In this document: positions 31,701 to 43,000 of the stretch, in pieces | Layout of the letters: every line of letters starts with the position of its first letter | Position numbering within the stretch: position 1 is the stretch's first letter | DNA from: Halichondria panicea | Lineage: Eukaryota; Porifera; Demospongiae; Suberitida; Halichondriidae | Length of the DNA stretch: 64,000 bases | Reading direction: 5' to 3' | NCBI RefSeq assembly: GCF_963675165.1 | Contig: NC_087379.1 | Span: 6,782,839 to 6,846,838 of the forward strand | Notes under the pieces: generated by a model | Seen by the model: only the letters and a program-made list of their open reading frames with translations | Databases searched by the model: none | What the model was told of the DNA's origin: nothing | Translations under genes and position numbers: made by a program

Positions 31701-34700
31701 TTGATTGTCCCTCCAAATGACATGCTACACGTGTGTCAAATTGAAGGTGTGTCGATTTGACCCACTTCTAGCGGGTCATTTTGGCACGTGTTATTAATCA
31801 TTCCAATTAACGCCATTTCAATCTCATAAAACAATAAACAATAATGACGAGTCTATAGCATAATTATAATAACTGAAAATGAAACAGAAGTGTTTGCAAA
31901 ACTTGCATGCATGCATCCAGTTAATTATAAGTCTTTACTACAGTCCTTTAGTCCTTTGAACTTGTACTTCATACCTAAAATAATGGTGAAAAAAATATTA
32001 TAAGTTGTAAACGCATTGTATGAAATTACATACCTATTTCAGACCAGTATTAAGATTCAGACAGCTAGTTCACTTGGAGGGTGGTTAGGAAGGCCTACCT
32101 GCAGAAGAATAATTATGCTGATGAGCTACAATAATAAAACTCAAATTTGTAAATGCCTTGACAACGGCTAGAAAAAAGAAACAGACCGCAAAAATTAATG
32201 TTAGAGCAGTTTGAGGATGGTTAAGAGGGCCTACATGTAGAATAATAGCATACAAATCCAATGTGTGTATGTGTTGTGGCAAAAAATGTGGTAAAACTTG
32301 TATGTATGGTTTTATAATAAATTAAATTGATAGGAAACGTACCTCAAATTTGTGCCCTGACAGGGACCAGTATTAAGATTCAGACAGCTAGCTCACTTGG
32401 AGGGTGGATGGCCTACCTGCAGAATAATAACTCAGAATAATTATGCTGATGTACTTAAATTTGTGTAAATGCCTTGACAACGGCTAGAAAAAAGAATCAG
32501 ACCGCAAAAATAAATGTTAGAGAAAGCGGAAAGAACCAACTTCCCCAGTGATCAAACACTCTATGAAGAGAGACTCGAGAAGTTTGAGGATAGTTAAGAG
32601 GGCCTACATGTAGAATAATAGCATACAAATCCAATGTGTGTATGTGTTGTGGTGGTAAAACTTGTATGTGCTATAATAAATTAAATTGATAGGAAATGTA
32701 CCTCAAATTTGTGCCCTGACAGGAACCAGTATATATTAAGATTCAGACAGCTAGCTCGGTGGTTAGGATGGCCTACCTGCAGAATAATAACTCAGAATAA
32801 TAATAATTATGCTGATGACAATAATAGTACACTCAAATTTGTGTAAATGCCTTGACAACAGCTAGAAAAAAGAATCAGACCGCACAAATAAATGTTAGAG
32901 CAGTTAGAGGATAGTGTTAAGAGGGCCTACATGTAGCATACAAACCAATGTGTGTATGTGTTGTGGTGGTAAAACTTGTATGTATTAATATAATAGCTAT
33001 AACAAATTAAATTGATAGGAAACATACCTTTGAGCCCTCTGTTTCGTACACTATCACAATCGAAGGAGTCTGCCATTGTTGAGAAAGGAGAATTACTGAC
33101 TCATCAGCCAAAAAAACAAGTAGAGTCTATTAATTCTGCAATAATTAGTCTTTTTAATAGAGAATATAAACCTACCACGGGTAGTTTCAGAGTTGAGAGT
33201 GGTTTCAGCAGTTCAATTCTTTGAAGTAAACAGTTGTCTCGACTGTACTGTACTATATACTTGGTTGAACTAACTAGCTAGCTACCATTTAAACAGTCTC
33301 ACTCGTTGCTATGTCACATTTGTTGCCAGGGCCAGGGGGAATATGAAGTATGATTTTTACAAGTGATTGTGTTATCACTTGTAACAATCATGTTTATATG
33401 TAATGTATATAAGAAACGACACATGTGTAATGGGTCGTTTTCATTCAGTGGGTCAAAACGACATACTTTTAGCTGTGATAAACCTTTCTAGAGGGTAAAT
33501 AACACACTTTAAGCAGTTTGGCACATGTGTAACACGCTACACACGTGCTGTAATGGCACATCTCTTTTTACAGTGTAGCCTCATTAAATTGATTAATTTA
33601 TTTGTTAAACTATTTATTTTCTTCACTGATAGATCCCGACCCAATCTGCCCTCCACCCCCACCCCCTCCGATTGGAACGTGCCCTCCTCCCGTACAATGC
33701 CCTACTGTACCTAGTAAGAATGGACTGCAATGCATTAATGGCAGACACATTAATTATTACTTTTCCTATAGCCTCTGACAATTGTCAATCACTTTCATCT
33801 CCGACCAATGGAAGAGTATCAGCTTCTTCAACAGCTTTCGGTAGCACCGCCACCTACTCTTGTAACCTAGGTTACTCTCTTGTGGGGGCCTCCACACGCA
33901 GCTGTGAATCACAGGGAAGTGCATGGAGCGGAAACACACCTTCTTGTCAAGGTCCGTGTCACATGTTGTGTTTTTGGGTCAGCTCTTGTGTTGTTTGATT
34001 ATTATTAATTTGTCCATAGCTGCAGTACGGGAGTGTCCTAGTCTGACTAGTCCCACTAATGGAAGGGTACTCGTGTCTTCAAGATCTTCCGGAGGGATTG
34101 CTACCTACATCTGTAACACTGGCTACACTCTGAGTGGCTCATCAAGGCGGACCTGTTTGTCTAATGGGCAGTGGAGTGGATCTGTTGCCATATGCCGTCC
34201 GGGTAAGCTAATGTAAAAGTAGTCTCAATCATGCTCACCACTAATGTACTTTTGTCGCAGAATCACAAGCATGCCCAGTCTTAACAAATCCTGTGAATGG
34301 AAATGTTGCAATACTTGGAAGCATTGCTACCTACACCTGTAACCCTGGCTACACTAGGGTGGGCTCCAATGCACGTCTCTGCCAATCCAGGACATGGACT
34401 GGAACTGCTCCAACTTGCGGTGAGTGTGAAATCTTCCATATTATGCAAACAGTTGTGAAGGATGATCTTTGTATTCACAGTGAGACCATGTCCAACCCTC
34501 CCCCCTCCTATCAATGGAAGAGTGTCCATTAGTGGAGATAGGACAGCTACCTACACCTGTTCCACTGGCTACACTCTGAGTGGCTCCTCTACACGTACCT
34601 GTCAGACCAATGGAGCGTGGAGTGGAACTACACCAACATGCGGTGAGTTCTATTAATTATTGGAATCTCCAAACAATTAATTTAAATTTCAACCACCATG

Positions 34701-37700
34701 CAGTACAATGTCCTCTATTATTTCAACCATCTGGTGGAACTGTGACGATAACTTCACGAGCCCCTAGGGGCATAGCCTTCTACAGATGCAACACTGGTAA
34801 TAACCTGATTGGCTCCTCTACACGTTCCTGTCAGACTGATGGAACATGGAGTGGAAATGCTCCAACTTGTCAAGGTGATTGTGATGTTGGCAAGTGTTGT
34901 CATGGCTTTTTACATTGTTCTTACAAGCTGGTGTACAAGCTAAATGTAATTGTTTTCTCACAGTCTCTGTATTGTAAAATGTAAATAACAACTGAAGCTC
35001 AACAACATCTTTCCCCCCATACCAGCACGTGCACCACAATGCCCCACTCTCCCCCCTCCTCTCAATGGAAGAGTGTCTGCTAGCGGAGGTACAGCTACCT
35101 ACACCTGTTCCACTGGCTACACCCTGAGTGGCTCCTCTACACGTACCTGTCAGACCAATGGAGCATGGAGTGGAACTGCACCAACATGCGGTGGAGTACA
35201 ATGCCCTGAACTATCTCATCCATCTGGTGGAACTGTGACGATATTTTCACGAGCTCCTGGAGGCATAGCCTTCTACAGATGTAACACTGGCAATAATCTG
35301 ATTGGCTCCTCTACACGTTCCTGTCAGACCGATGGAACATGGAGTGGAAATGCTCCAACTTGTCAAGGTGATTATTGATTGTGATGTTGGCAAGTGTTGT
35401 CATGGCTTTTTACATTGTTCCTACAAGCTGGTGTACAAGCTAAATGCAATTGTTTTCTCACAGTCTTTGTATTGTAAAATGTAAATAGCAACTGAAGCTC
35501 AACAACTTATTTCTCTCATGCATACCAGCACCACAATGCCCCACTCTCCCCCCTCCTCTCAATGGAAGAGTGTCTGCTAGCGGAGGTACAGCTACCTACA
35601 CCTGTTCCACTGGCTACACTCTGAGTGGCTCCTCTACACGTACCTGTCAGACCAATGGAGCATGGAGTGGAACTGCACCAACATGCGGTGGAGTACAATG
35701 CCCTGAACTATCTCATCCATCTAGTGGAACTGTGACGATATTTTCACGAGCCCCTAGGGGCATAGCCTTCTACAGATGTAACACTGGCAATAATTTGATT
35801 GGCCCCTCTACACGTTCCTGTCTTATATCTGGAGCATGGAGTGGAAATGCTCCAACTTGTCAAGGTGATTGTGATGTTGGCAAGAGTTGCCACGGCTTAA
35901 TATAATTATATGTACAATTAAGCTGTTTCTCACAGTCTAATATGATGTGTTTGTCTTGTATTTTAATTTCGGTGTAAATAGACAATGACTGAAGCTCAAC
36001 AATATATTTCCCCCATACCAGCACGTGCACCACAATGCCCCACTCTCCCCCCTCCTCTCAATGGAAGAGTGTCTGCTAGCAGAGGTACAGCTACCTACAC
36101 CTGTTCCACTGGCTACACTCTGAGTGGCTCCTCTACACGTACCTGTCAGACCAATGGAGCGTGGAGTGGAACTACACCAACATGCGGTGAGTTCTATTAA
36201 TTATTGGAATCTCCAAAAAATTAATTTAAATTTCAACCACCATGCAGTACAATGTCCTCTATTATTTCAACCATCTGGTGGAACTGTGACGATAACTTCA
36301 CGAGCCCCTGGGGGCATAGCCTTCTACAGATGCAACACTGGTAATAATCTGATTGGCTCCTCTACACGTTCCTGTCAGACTGATGGAACTTGGAGTGGAA
36401 ATGCTCCAACTTGTCAAGGTGATTATAATGTTGGCAAGTGTCGTCATGGCTTTTTACATTGTTCCTACAAGCTGGTGTACAAGCTAAATGTAATTGTTTT
36501 CTCACGGTCTTTGTATTGTAAAATGTAAATAGCAACTGAAGCTCAGCAACATCTTTCCCCCCATACCAGCACGTGCACCACAATGCCCCACTCTCCCCCC
36601 TCCTCTCAATGGAAGAGTGTCTGCTAGCGGAGGTACAGCTACCTACACCTGTTCCACTGGGTACATTCTGAGTGGCTCCTCTGCACGTACCTGTCAGACC
36701 AATGGAGCGTGGAGTGGAACTGCACCAACATGCGGTGGACTACAATGCCCTGAACTATCTCATCCGTCTGGTGGAACTGTGACGATATTTTCACGAGCCC
36801 CTAGGGGCATAGCCTTCTACAGGTGTAACACTGGCAATAATCTGATTGGCCCCTCTACACGTTCCTGTCTTATATCTGGAGCATGGAGTGGAAATGCTCC
36901 AACTTGTCAAGGTGATTGTGATATTGGGAAGTGTTGTCACGGCTTTTATGTTTACAAGCTGTTTAATTGTTTTCTCACAGTCTGTGTTTTGATTTCTATG
37001 TAAATATAGACTGCTCAACAATGTATTTCTCCCATACCAGTACGTGCACCACAATGCCCCACTCTCCCCCCTCCTCTCAATGGAAGAGTGTCTGCTAGCG
37101 GAGGTACAGCTACCTATACTTGTTTCACTGGCTACACTCTGAGTGGCTCCTCTACACGTACCTGTCAGACCAATGGAGCGTGGAGTGGAACTGCACCAAC
37201 ATGCAGTGGAGTACAATGCCCTGAACTATCTCATCCATCTGGTGGAACTGTGACGATAACTACACGAACCCCTAGGGGCATAGCTTTTTACAGATGTAAC
37301 ACTGGTAATAATCTGGTTGGCTCCGTTACACGTTCCTGTCAGACCGATGGAACATGGAATGGAAATGCTCCAACTTGTCAAGGTGATTGTGATGTTGACA
37401 AGTGTTGTCACCGGCTTTTAACATTGTACTTATGTACAAGCTGTTCAATTCTTTTCTCACAGTCTAATATGTTGTGTTTGTTGTATTTTGATTCGATGTA
37501 AATAGACAATGACTGAAGCTCAACAACTTTCCCCCCATACCAGCACGTGCACCACAATGCCCCACTCTCCCCCCTCCTCTCAATGGAAGAGTGTCTGCTA
37601 GCGGAGGTACAGCTACCTACACCTGTTCCACTGGCTACACTCTGAGTGGCTCCTCTACACGTACCTGTCAGACCAATGGAGCGTGGAGTGGAACTACACC

Positions 37701-39316
37701 AACATGCAGTAAAATCTATCACTAATTTGAATCTCCAAACAATTACTTTTAATTTCAACCACTATGCAGTACAATGTCCTCTATTATCTCAACCATCTGG
37801 TGGAACTGTGACGATAACTTCACGAGCCCCTGGGGGCATAGCCTTCTACAGATGTAACACTGGCAATAATCTGATTGGCTCCTCTACACGTTCCTGTCAG
37901 ACCGATGGAACATGGAGTGGAAATGCTCCAACTTGTCAAGGTGATTGTGATGTTGGCAAGTGTTGTCATGGCTTTTTACATTGTTCCTACAAGCTGGTGT
38001 ACAAGCTAAATGTAATTGTTGTCTCACGGTCTTTGTATTGTAAAATGTAAATAGCAACTGACGCTCAACAACTTCTTCCCCCCATACCAGCACCACAATG
38101 CCCCACTCTTCCCCCTCCTCTCAATGGAAGAGTTTCTGCTAGCGGAGGTACAGCTACCTATACTTGTTTCACTGGCTACACTCTGAGTGGCTCCTCTACA
38201 CGTACCTGTCAGACCAATGGAGCGTGGAGTGGAACTGCACCAACATGCGGTGGAGTACAATGCCCTGAACTATCTCATCCATCTGGTGGAACTGTGACGA
38301 TAACTACACGAACCCCTAGGGGCATAGCCTTTTACAGATGTAACACTGGTAATAATCTGGTTGGCTCCGTTACACGTTCCTGTCAGACCGATGGAACATG
38401 GAGTGGAAATGCTCCAACTTGTCAAGGTGATTTTGGTAGTGTTGGCTTAAATAAGTTATCTAATAATTATGTTGTGCATTGATTGTATGTAAATTATTAC
38501 TGAAGCTCTTTTCTCCATACCAGCACCACAATGCTCCACTCTCCTCCCTCCTCTCAATGGAAGAGTGTCTGCTAGTGGAGGTACAGCTACCTACACCTGT
38601 TCCACTGGCTACACTCTGAGTGGTTTCTCTACACGTACCTGTGTATTTAGTGGGCGGTGGAGTGGAAATGCACCTACTTGCCAACGAGGTATTAATTGCG
38701 CTTGTTGTATTTTATGCTGTTCTATCTTCTCACTCTTTCGAATTCGTTACCTACAGTGCAATGTCCAGTCCTACCTACTCCCACTAATGGAGGAGTATTA
38801 TCTCCTTCAAGAGCTGTAGGAAGTTTCGCCATCTACACTTGTAACCCTGGCTACATTCTGAGTGGCTCTTCAAGGCGGACCTGTCTGACCAATGGAGTTT
38901 GGAGTGGATCACAACCAACTTGTAAGCAGCCTCAATACCACAAAGTGTTGTGTATACCATATTTGTCCTAATTCTTAGGTGCCACGGGGTTCATGCTAAG
39001 AGGAGAAACCTTTGCTAATACCAGTAGTATCTCCCTCGAAGATATCGGTGAAACTGATGAAGCTCTCATCTTCCAAACAGAAATTAAGGATTGCTGCAGG
39101 GTGCAAAAGATCGGACAATGTTACGATCCCAACGGTGTTGAATTGGGGACTAAAGCAACCAGGAATGAAATGTATCGCAATCGTGATTCACAAATGGTTC
39201 GACTCAATAAGGTTGATGTATTCACTGGTCAAGCTGCAATCCCTGGACTGTACTGTTGTACTGTGCCCAACAACGATGGTAACCTTCACCGAATATGTGC
39301 TAACATTATAGCTTGA
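28725..39316 (+). CDS. Gene E: secreted Eph-LBD / FN3 / Ig / CCP protein, 21 CCPs
   Basis: Exons: 28734-29030, 29086-29824, 29878-30042, 30100-30423, 30731-30936, 31128-31242, 31301-31615, 33633-33713, 33772-33951, 34026-34202, 34261-34419, 34481-34642, 34704-34874, 35026-35367, 35529-35864, 36022-36186, 36248-36418, 36570-36911, 37041-37382, 37544-37708, 37770-37940, 38091-38426, 38524-38688, 38757-38921, 38979-39316 (TGA). They total 6,129 nt, in frame, about 2,042 aa from ATG 28734. An in-frame ATG at 28725 would add three residues. Signal peptide type is MNLWILAV, as in C. The LBD differs most from its paralogues at the second-disulfide loop (QCSRSSPC for QCNGAC) and after TDKR (NYLSTPLFG). 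The intron after the first Ig exon is swollen to 2 kb by an inserted element. The Pro linker in exon 6 is shorter than in B to D. One exon ends TGCA instead of TGCG before its gtaaaa donor (37708), a possible weak splice site. Confidence 0.87.
31655..33575. mobile_element. 1.9 kb DNA-transposon-like insertion in an intron of gene E
   Basis: The intron copies in B, C and D are about 70 to 80 bp. Here about 1.9 kb is inserted, bounded by cactgtaaaaa and tttttacagtg inverted termini and flanked by TA on both sides (31653-31654, 33576-33577). Beyond the first 11 bp the ends keep imperfect inverted similarity (tgacccact, cacgtgt and acacgtg blocks). The interior holds three tandem units (starting about 32042, 32365 and 32723) with agattcagacagcta and cgctagaaaaaaga-type blocks. 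No convincing transposase is seen. A 70-codon frame at 33012-33224 is unrecognised. Confidence 0.82.
32042..33025. repeat. Three tandem 320-360 bp units inside the transposon-like insertion
   Basis: Each unit runs accagtattaagattcag, gcctacctgcagaa, tgccttgacaacggctag, gggcctacatgtag, tgtgtatgtgttgtgg, in that order. Units differ by small deletions, for example loss of cacttggag in unit 3. They explain most of the length of the inserted element. Confidence 0.85.
33772..38921 (+). repeat. CCP exon array of gene E, 21 domains
   Basis: Sixteen exons encode twenty-one CCPs. Five are fused type 1-type 2 pairs (35026, 35529, 36570, 37041, 38091). The array begins with the same ordered position types as C (DNCQSL, VREC, SQACPV, VRPC) and ends with the same two terminal CCPs (CVFSGRWSGNAPTC, then CPVLPTPTNGG), so expansion happened in the middle. 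Confidence 0.9.
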
Positions 39317-40052
39317 TTTGCCAAAACTGACTATAAGTATTAATGCAATAATAATTCGAATTCTTAAATCTGCTAAGTGGGCTCTCGTACGACCATACTA
39401 TACTATACTACTATCTATGGTACGACAACTTGGTATTCTTGAGCGTTTATATTATCTGTCTTGTATTACGTCTCCTGTTAGTCTATGAGTCGTAGTAGTT
39501 TAAAACTATCGTTGCTACACCTGCTATATTAAGACAGGAGTCAAAGAAACAAGGAAAGTGCAGCAACAACTGGAACTTTGTGACTAATCTTAGTTTCTGG
39601 CTTATTACTTCGAGTATGACTATGCTACTCACTTTCTAGTATCACTGAGTATTGTTAGCATCATTTCCTACTAGTATAAAAGGCTATGATCGTTTGCAGC
39701 CTTTTGGCTTAGCTAGGATAGCTAGCTACTTTCTCTCAAGTTTCAACGGAATTGGAGGTTACAAAGAAAATTAATTAACAATCGTGACCAACCTCCTCTG
39801 CACAGTATACCCTACGTACTAGCCTCGATTCAAGGCCGCTTTAGACTTGAGTCGAGGCTACCTACGTGAGGAGCGTCCAAGATTCTGCAGTTGGAGAGCA
39901 TTGCATGCATTACTTTTGGTGGCCATGCAAGGATTCTCAGGAGCTTTGGGCTCAGGGGGTTTATACCCATCAACCCCGACCTGAGGGAGTACAATCTACC
40001 CCGAGGGAGAATGACCATAAAACTCATTTGTGCAGTAAACTTTTGCATTTGC
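39317..40052. other. E-F intergenic region
   Basis: This 0.7 kb spacer is related to the C-D spacer, with its own segment at about 39430-39790, a hairpin insertion (39818-39860), and the conserved gggtttatacccatca block just before gene F. No exon is seen. Confidence 0.7.
39818..39860. mobile_element. Small hairpin insertion with 7 bp target duplication
   Basis: Arms tagcctcgattcaag (39820-39834) and cttgagtcgaggcta (39846-39860) match except for one base. Direct repeats cctacgt flank it (39811-39817 and 39861-39867). The paralogous D-E spacer has an empty site, taccctacgtgagagcgtcc, near 26870. The element is about 43 bp, so it is a very small inverted-repeat insertion. Confidence 0.75.
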
Positions 40053-43000
40053 ATGCAGTGCAAGATGATTCACTGGAGTGTCATTCTTTGCCTAACATTG
40101 GCAGCCTTGGTCTACAGCCAACACTGTCAACCACCAGATCCTCATGGTTACTGCATTAGCAGCCAGGGTGTTGACAACTGTGCACCAGAGGATCGATTGG
40201 TTTCCTCACCAATTGACCTATGTCACACCAGTTTCCGATTTACACCTGATCACAATGACATCCTAATTCCCCCGGAGTGGGAGCTGATGTTTGACTCTTA
40301 TGACTACGAGAGCTTGGTGGGGCCAGTGTTCCTCAGCAGAGAGTTTGATAATGATGGAGATGTGTCGGTGAGACAAAATGTTGCAATACTTGTGTAATTA
40401 AGTATCCTTTCCTTCATTGCAGGCAGTGGCTGATAAGTGGGAGGATCGAGGTGGTGTCTGTCAACGTGGTTTGAGAGTGTGTGCCTATGAGTTGGGAGCT
40501 CAAGACAACTGGGTGTTCTCTCCTCACATCAAATACCCCCCAGGAAGTACTACCCTTGGTGGGGGTCTACCAACAGAGATCTACCTAAAAGTTTCCTTCA
40601 GATTCACTCAGTGTAATGGTGCCTGTGTGAATAACTTTGCTGATCTATTCAGATATGACACAAACAGCATTGCCTCAGAGAGTGTCCGAACAGACAAAAG
40701 ATATTACGTTAACAGTCCATTTTTTGGAAAAGGAACAGAGATGACAACATCTCTATTGGATCAGACAGGGAGCAGTGGGACTGTTTCAGATACTAGAACT
40801 CTTACCATTGCTTCTCCCTCCTCCTCGAGAACCAATGGATTCCATTTTGGCATCAGAGACTCTGGAAATTGTGGCCAAATTAACCGAATCTACTTCTACT
40901 ACACACCTTGTAAGGAACGACAAGATGGACTGGTCAACTATCCTGAGCTTGTTCGTGCCCCCAGCGGCTCTCCACCAAACGAGGGCATGGCTTGCTGTGC
41001 TCCCAACTCTCACCCCACCCCCTCTCTCACCTTCAGAGCTCACAGTGCCACTGATAGAACTACTGGTGATGAAGGATGTGAGCGCAACGTAAGGTGTGAG
41101 TGTGATGCTGGGTACATACTGAATGCAGATGGAACAGGATGTCAAGGTACGTATAACTGAGTTATTTATGCCACACAATTCATATAAGTGTCCACGTAGG
41201 TTGCCCCGCTGGAACTTATCGCTCTCTGACTGGTTCCCAAGAGAGCTGCGCCATTTGCCCTAAGAAAACAGCATTAGATCTGGAGTTTGCTCCAATTTGT
41301 AGCTGTATAAATGGATTTTTTAGAGACGAGGACACTAACGAAGGCCCTGGAGTGGATTGTACAAGTGAGTTCAAAAAAATATCTTACTTACATTGAATTA
41401 CTGTTACTGGCAGTGTTTAAGTTGAGATGACCCTCCCCTCACAGCTCCCCCTGGTCCAGTAACTGACCTCAAAACAACCGCCAACACTGCCACTAGTGTT
41501 ACACTTGAATGGACCAGACCCGAAGTCACCGGAAGAGATGACTTCTACTACACATATCAGATCTTTGATCCCGACCACATTTTACCTGACAATGTTACTA
41601 ATTTGTCAGACACTGTGCCATACACTGCATCATCACCAAAAATAACATTCACAGTAACTGGCTTGCGGCCTGTGACACCTTTCACATTTAGGATCATTAC
41701 TAATAATGGAGTCAGTGATGAGAACAAGGAAAATGCAGCCTTGAGAAAAGTTGAGCTTGTAGTAAAGACCAAAGAAGGTGGTAAGTAAACTGCCGCTAAT
41801 TAATTGTTATCTTGCATTAATCAATTTGTGCCTCCCAAGGCAATAGCTGTAGACATGTTTAATTAATGTCATGTTTAAATTAATTAAAGCAAGTGGGTAT
41901 GGCATGTTTACAGATCCACGACAAACGTTCCAAGCATTTCACATTTGCTCTCCCTTACTCTCCCCCTCACACACACACAGTACCGAGTGCACCGAGAGAT
42001 GTCAGGGTGTTCACCGATGTAGTGGTGTGGGGACCTCCTAAGAATCCAAACGGCATTATTACCGGCTATAAAGTCAAGTTCAGTGGCTCTTTGTCAGGGT
42101 CACAAAGTGTCGGTAAGGAAGCTTCAGAGAGCTATCACGTCATAAGTGATACTGATCTCAGCCGCCTGGAAGGTACCGTTAAAATTGAGGTGAGCTAATT
42201 CATATGTCATACCACTGCGACCTACGTACATAGCTATCATATCATATTACACTAATCACATTACACTAATCACATTACACTAATCATAATTATTACATAA
42301 TTATTACACACAGGTAAAAGCAATGACATCAGTTGGGTTCGGAGACAATAGCCAACCTCAAGTGTTAATTCGTGGTGGCATTACCCCAGTCCCTACCCCG
42401 CCTTCTTGTCCAAATCCAATAAGAACATGCCCCCCTCCCGTACTATGCCCCGTCTGCAGAGAGTGCCCTAGTGTGCCTAGTAAGAATGGACTTCATTGAT
42501 ACATTGCATGCAGACATCAACATTTCGATTTCTTTCCTATAGCCCCTGACAATTGCCTATCACTTTCATCTCCGACCAATGGAAGAGTATCAGCTTCTTC
42601 AACAGCTGTTGGTAGCACCGCCACCTACTCTTGTAACCCAGGTTACTCTCTTGTGGGGGCCTCCACACGCAGCTGTGAATCACAGGGAAGTGCATGGAGC
42701 GGAAACACACCTTCTTGTCAAGGTCCGTATCACATGTTGTGTTTTTGGGTCAGCTCTTGTGTCGTTTGATATACCCTATTCTATTGCTGCAGTACGGGAG
42801 TGTCCTAGTCTAACTATTCCCAGTAATGGAAGGGTGCTCGTGTCTTCAAGATCTTCCGGAGGTACAGCTACCTACACTTGTTCCACTGGCTACACTCTGA
42901 GTGGCTCATCGAGGAGGACCTGTCAGACCAATGGAGCCTGGAGTGGAACGGCACCATCTTGTGGTAAGAGTATTTAGTAATGATCTATCGAATCTCTACG

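Noticed and set aside
33012-33224. 70-codon frame in the 1.9 kb insertion as a transposase fragment
   Set aside because: No catalytic motif is visible and the frame is short; it is kept only as unrecognised sequence in the element.
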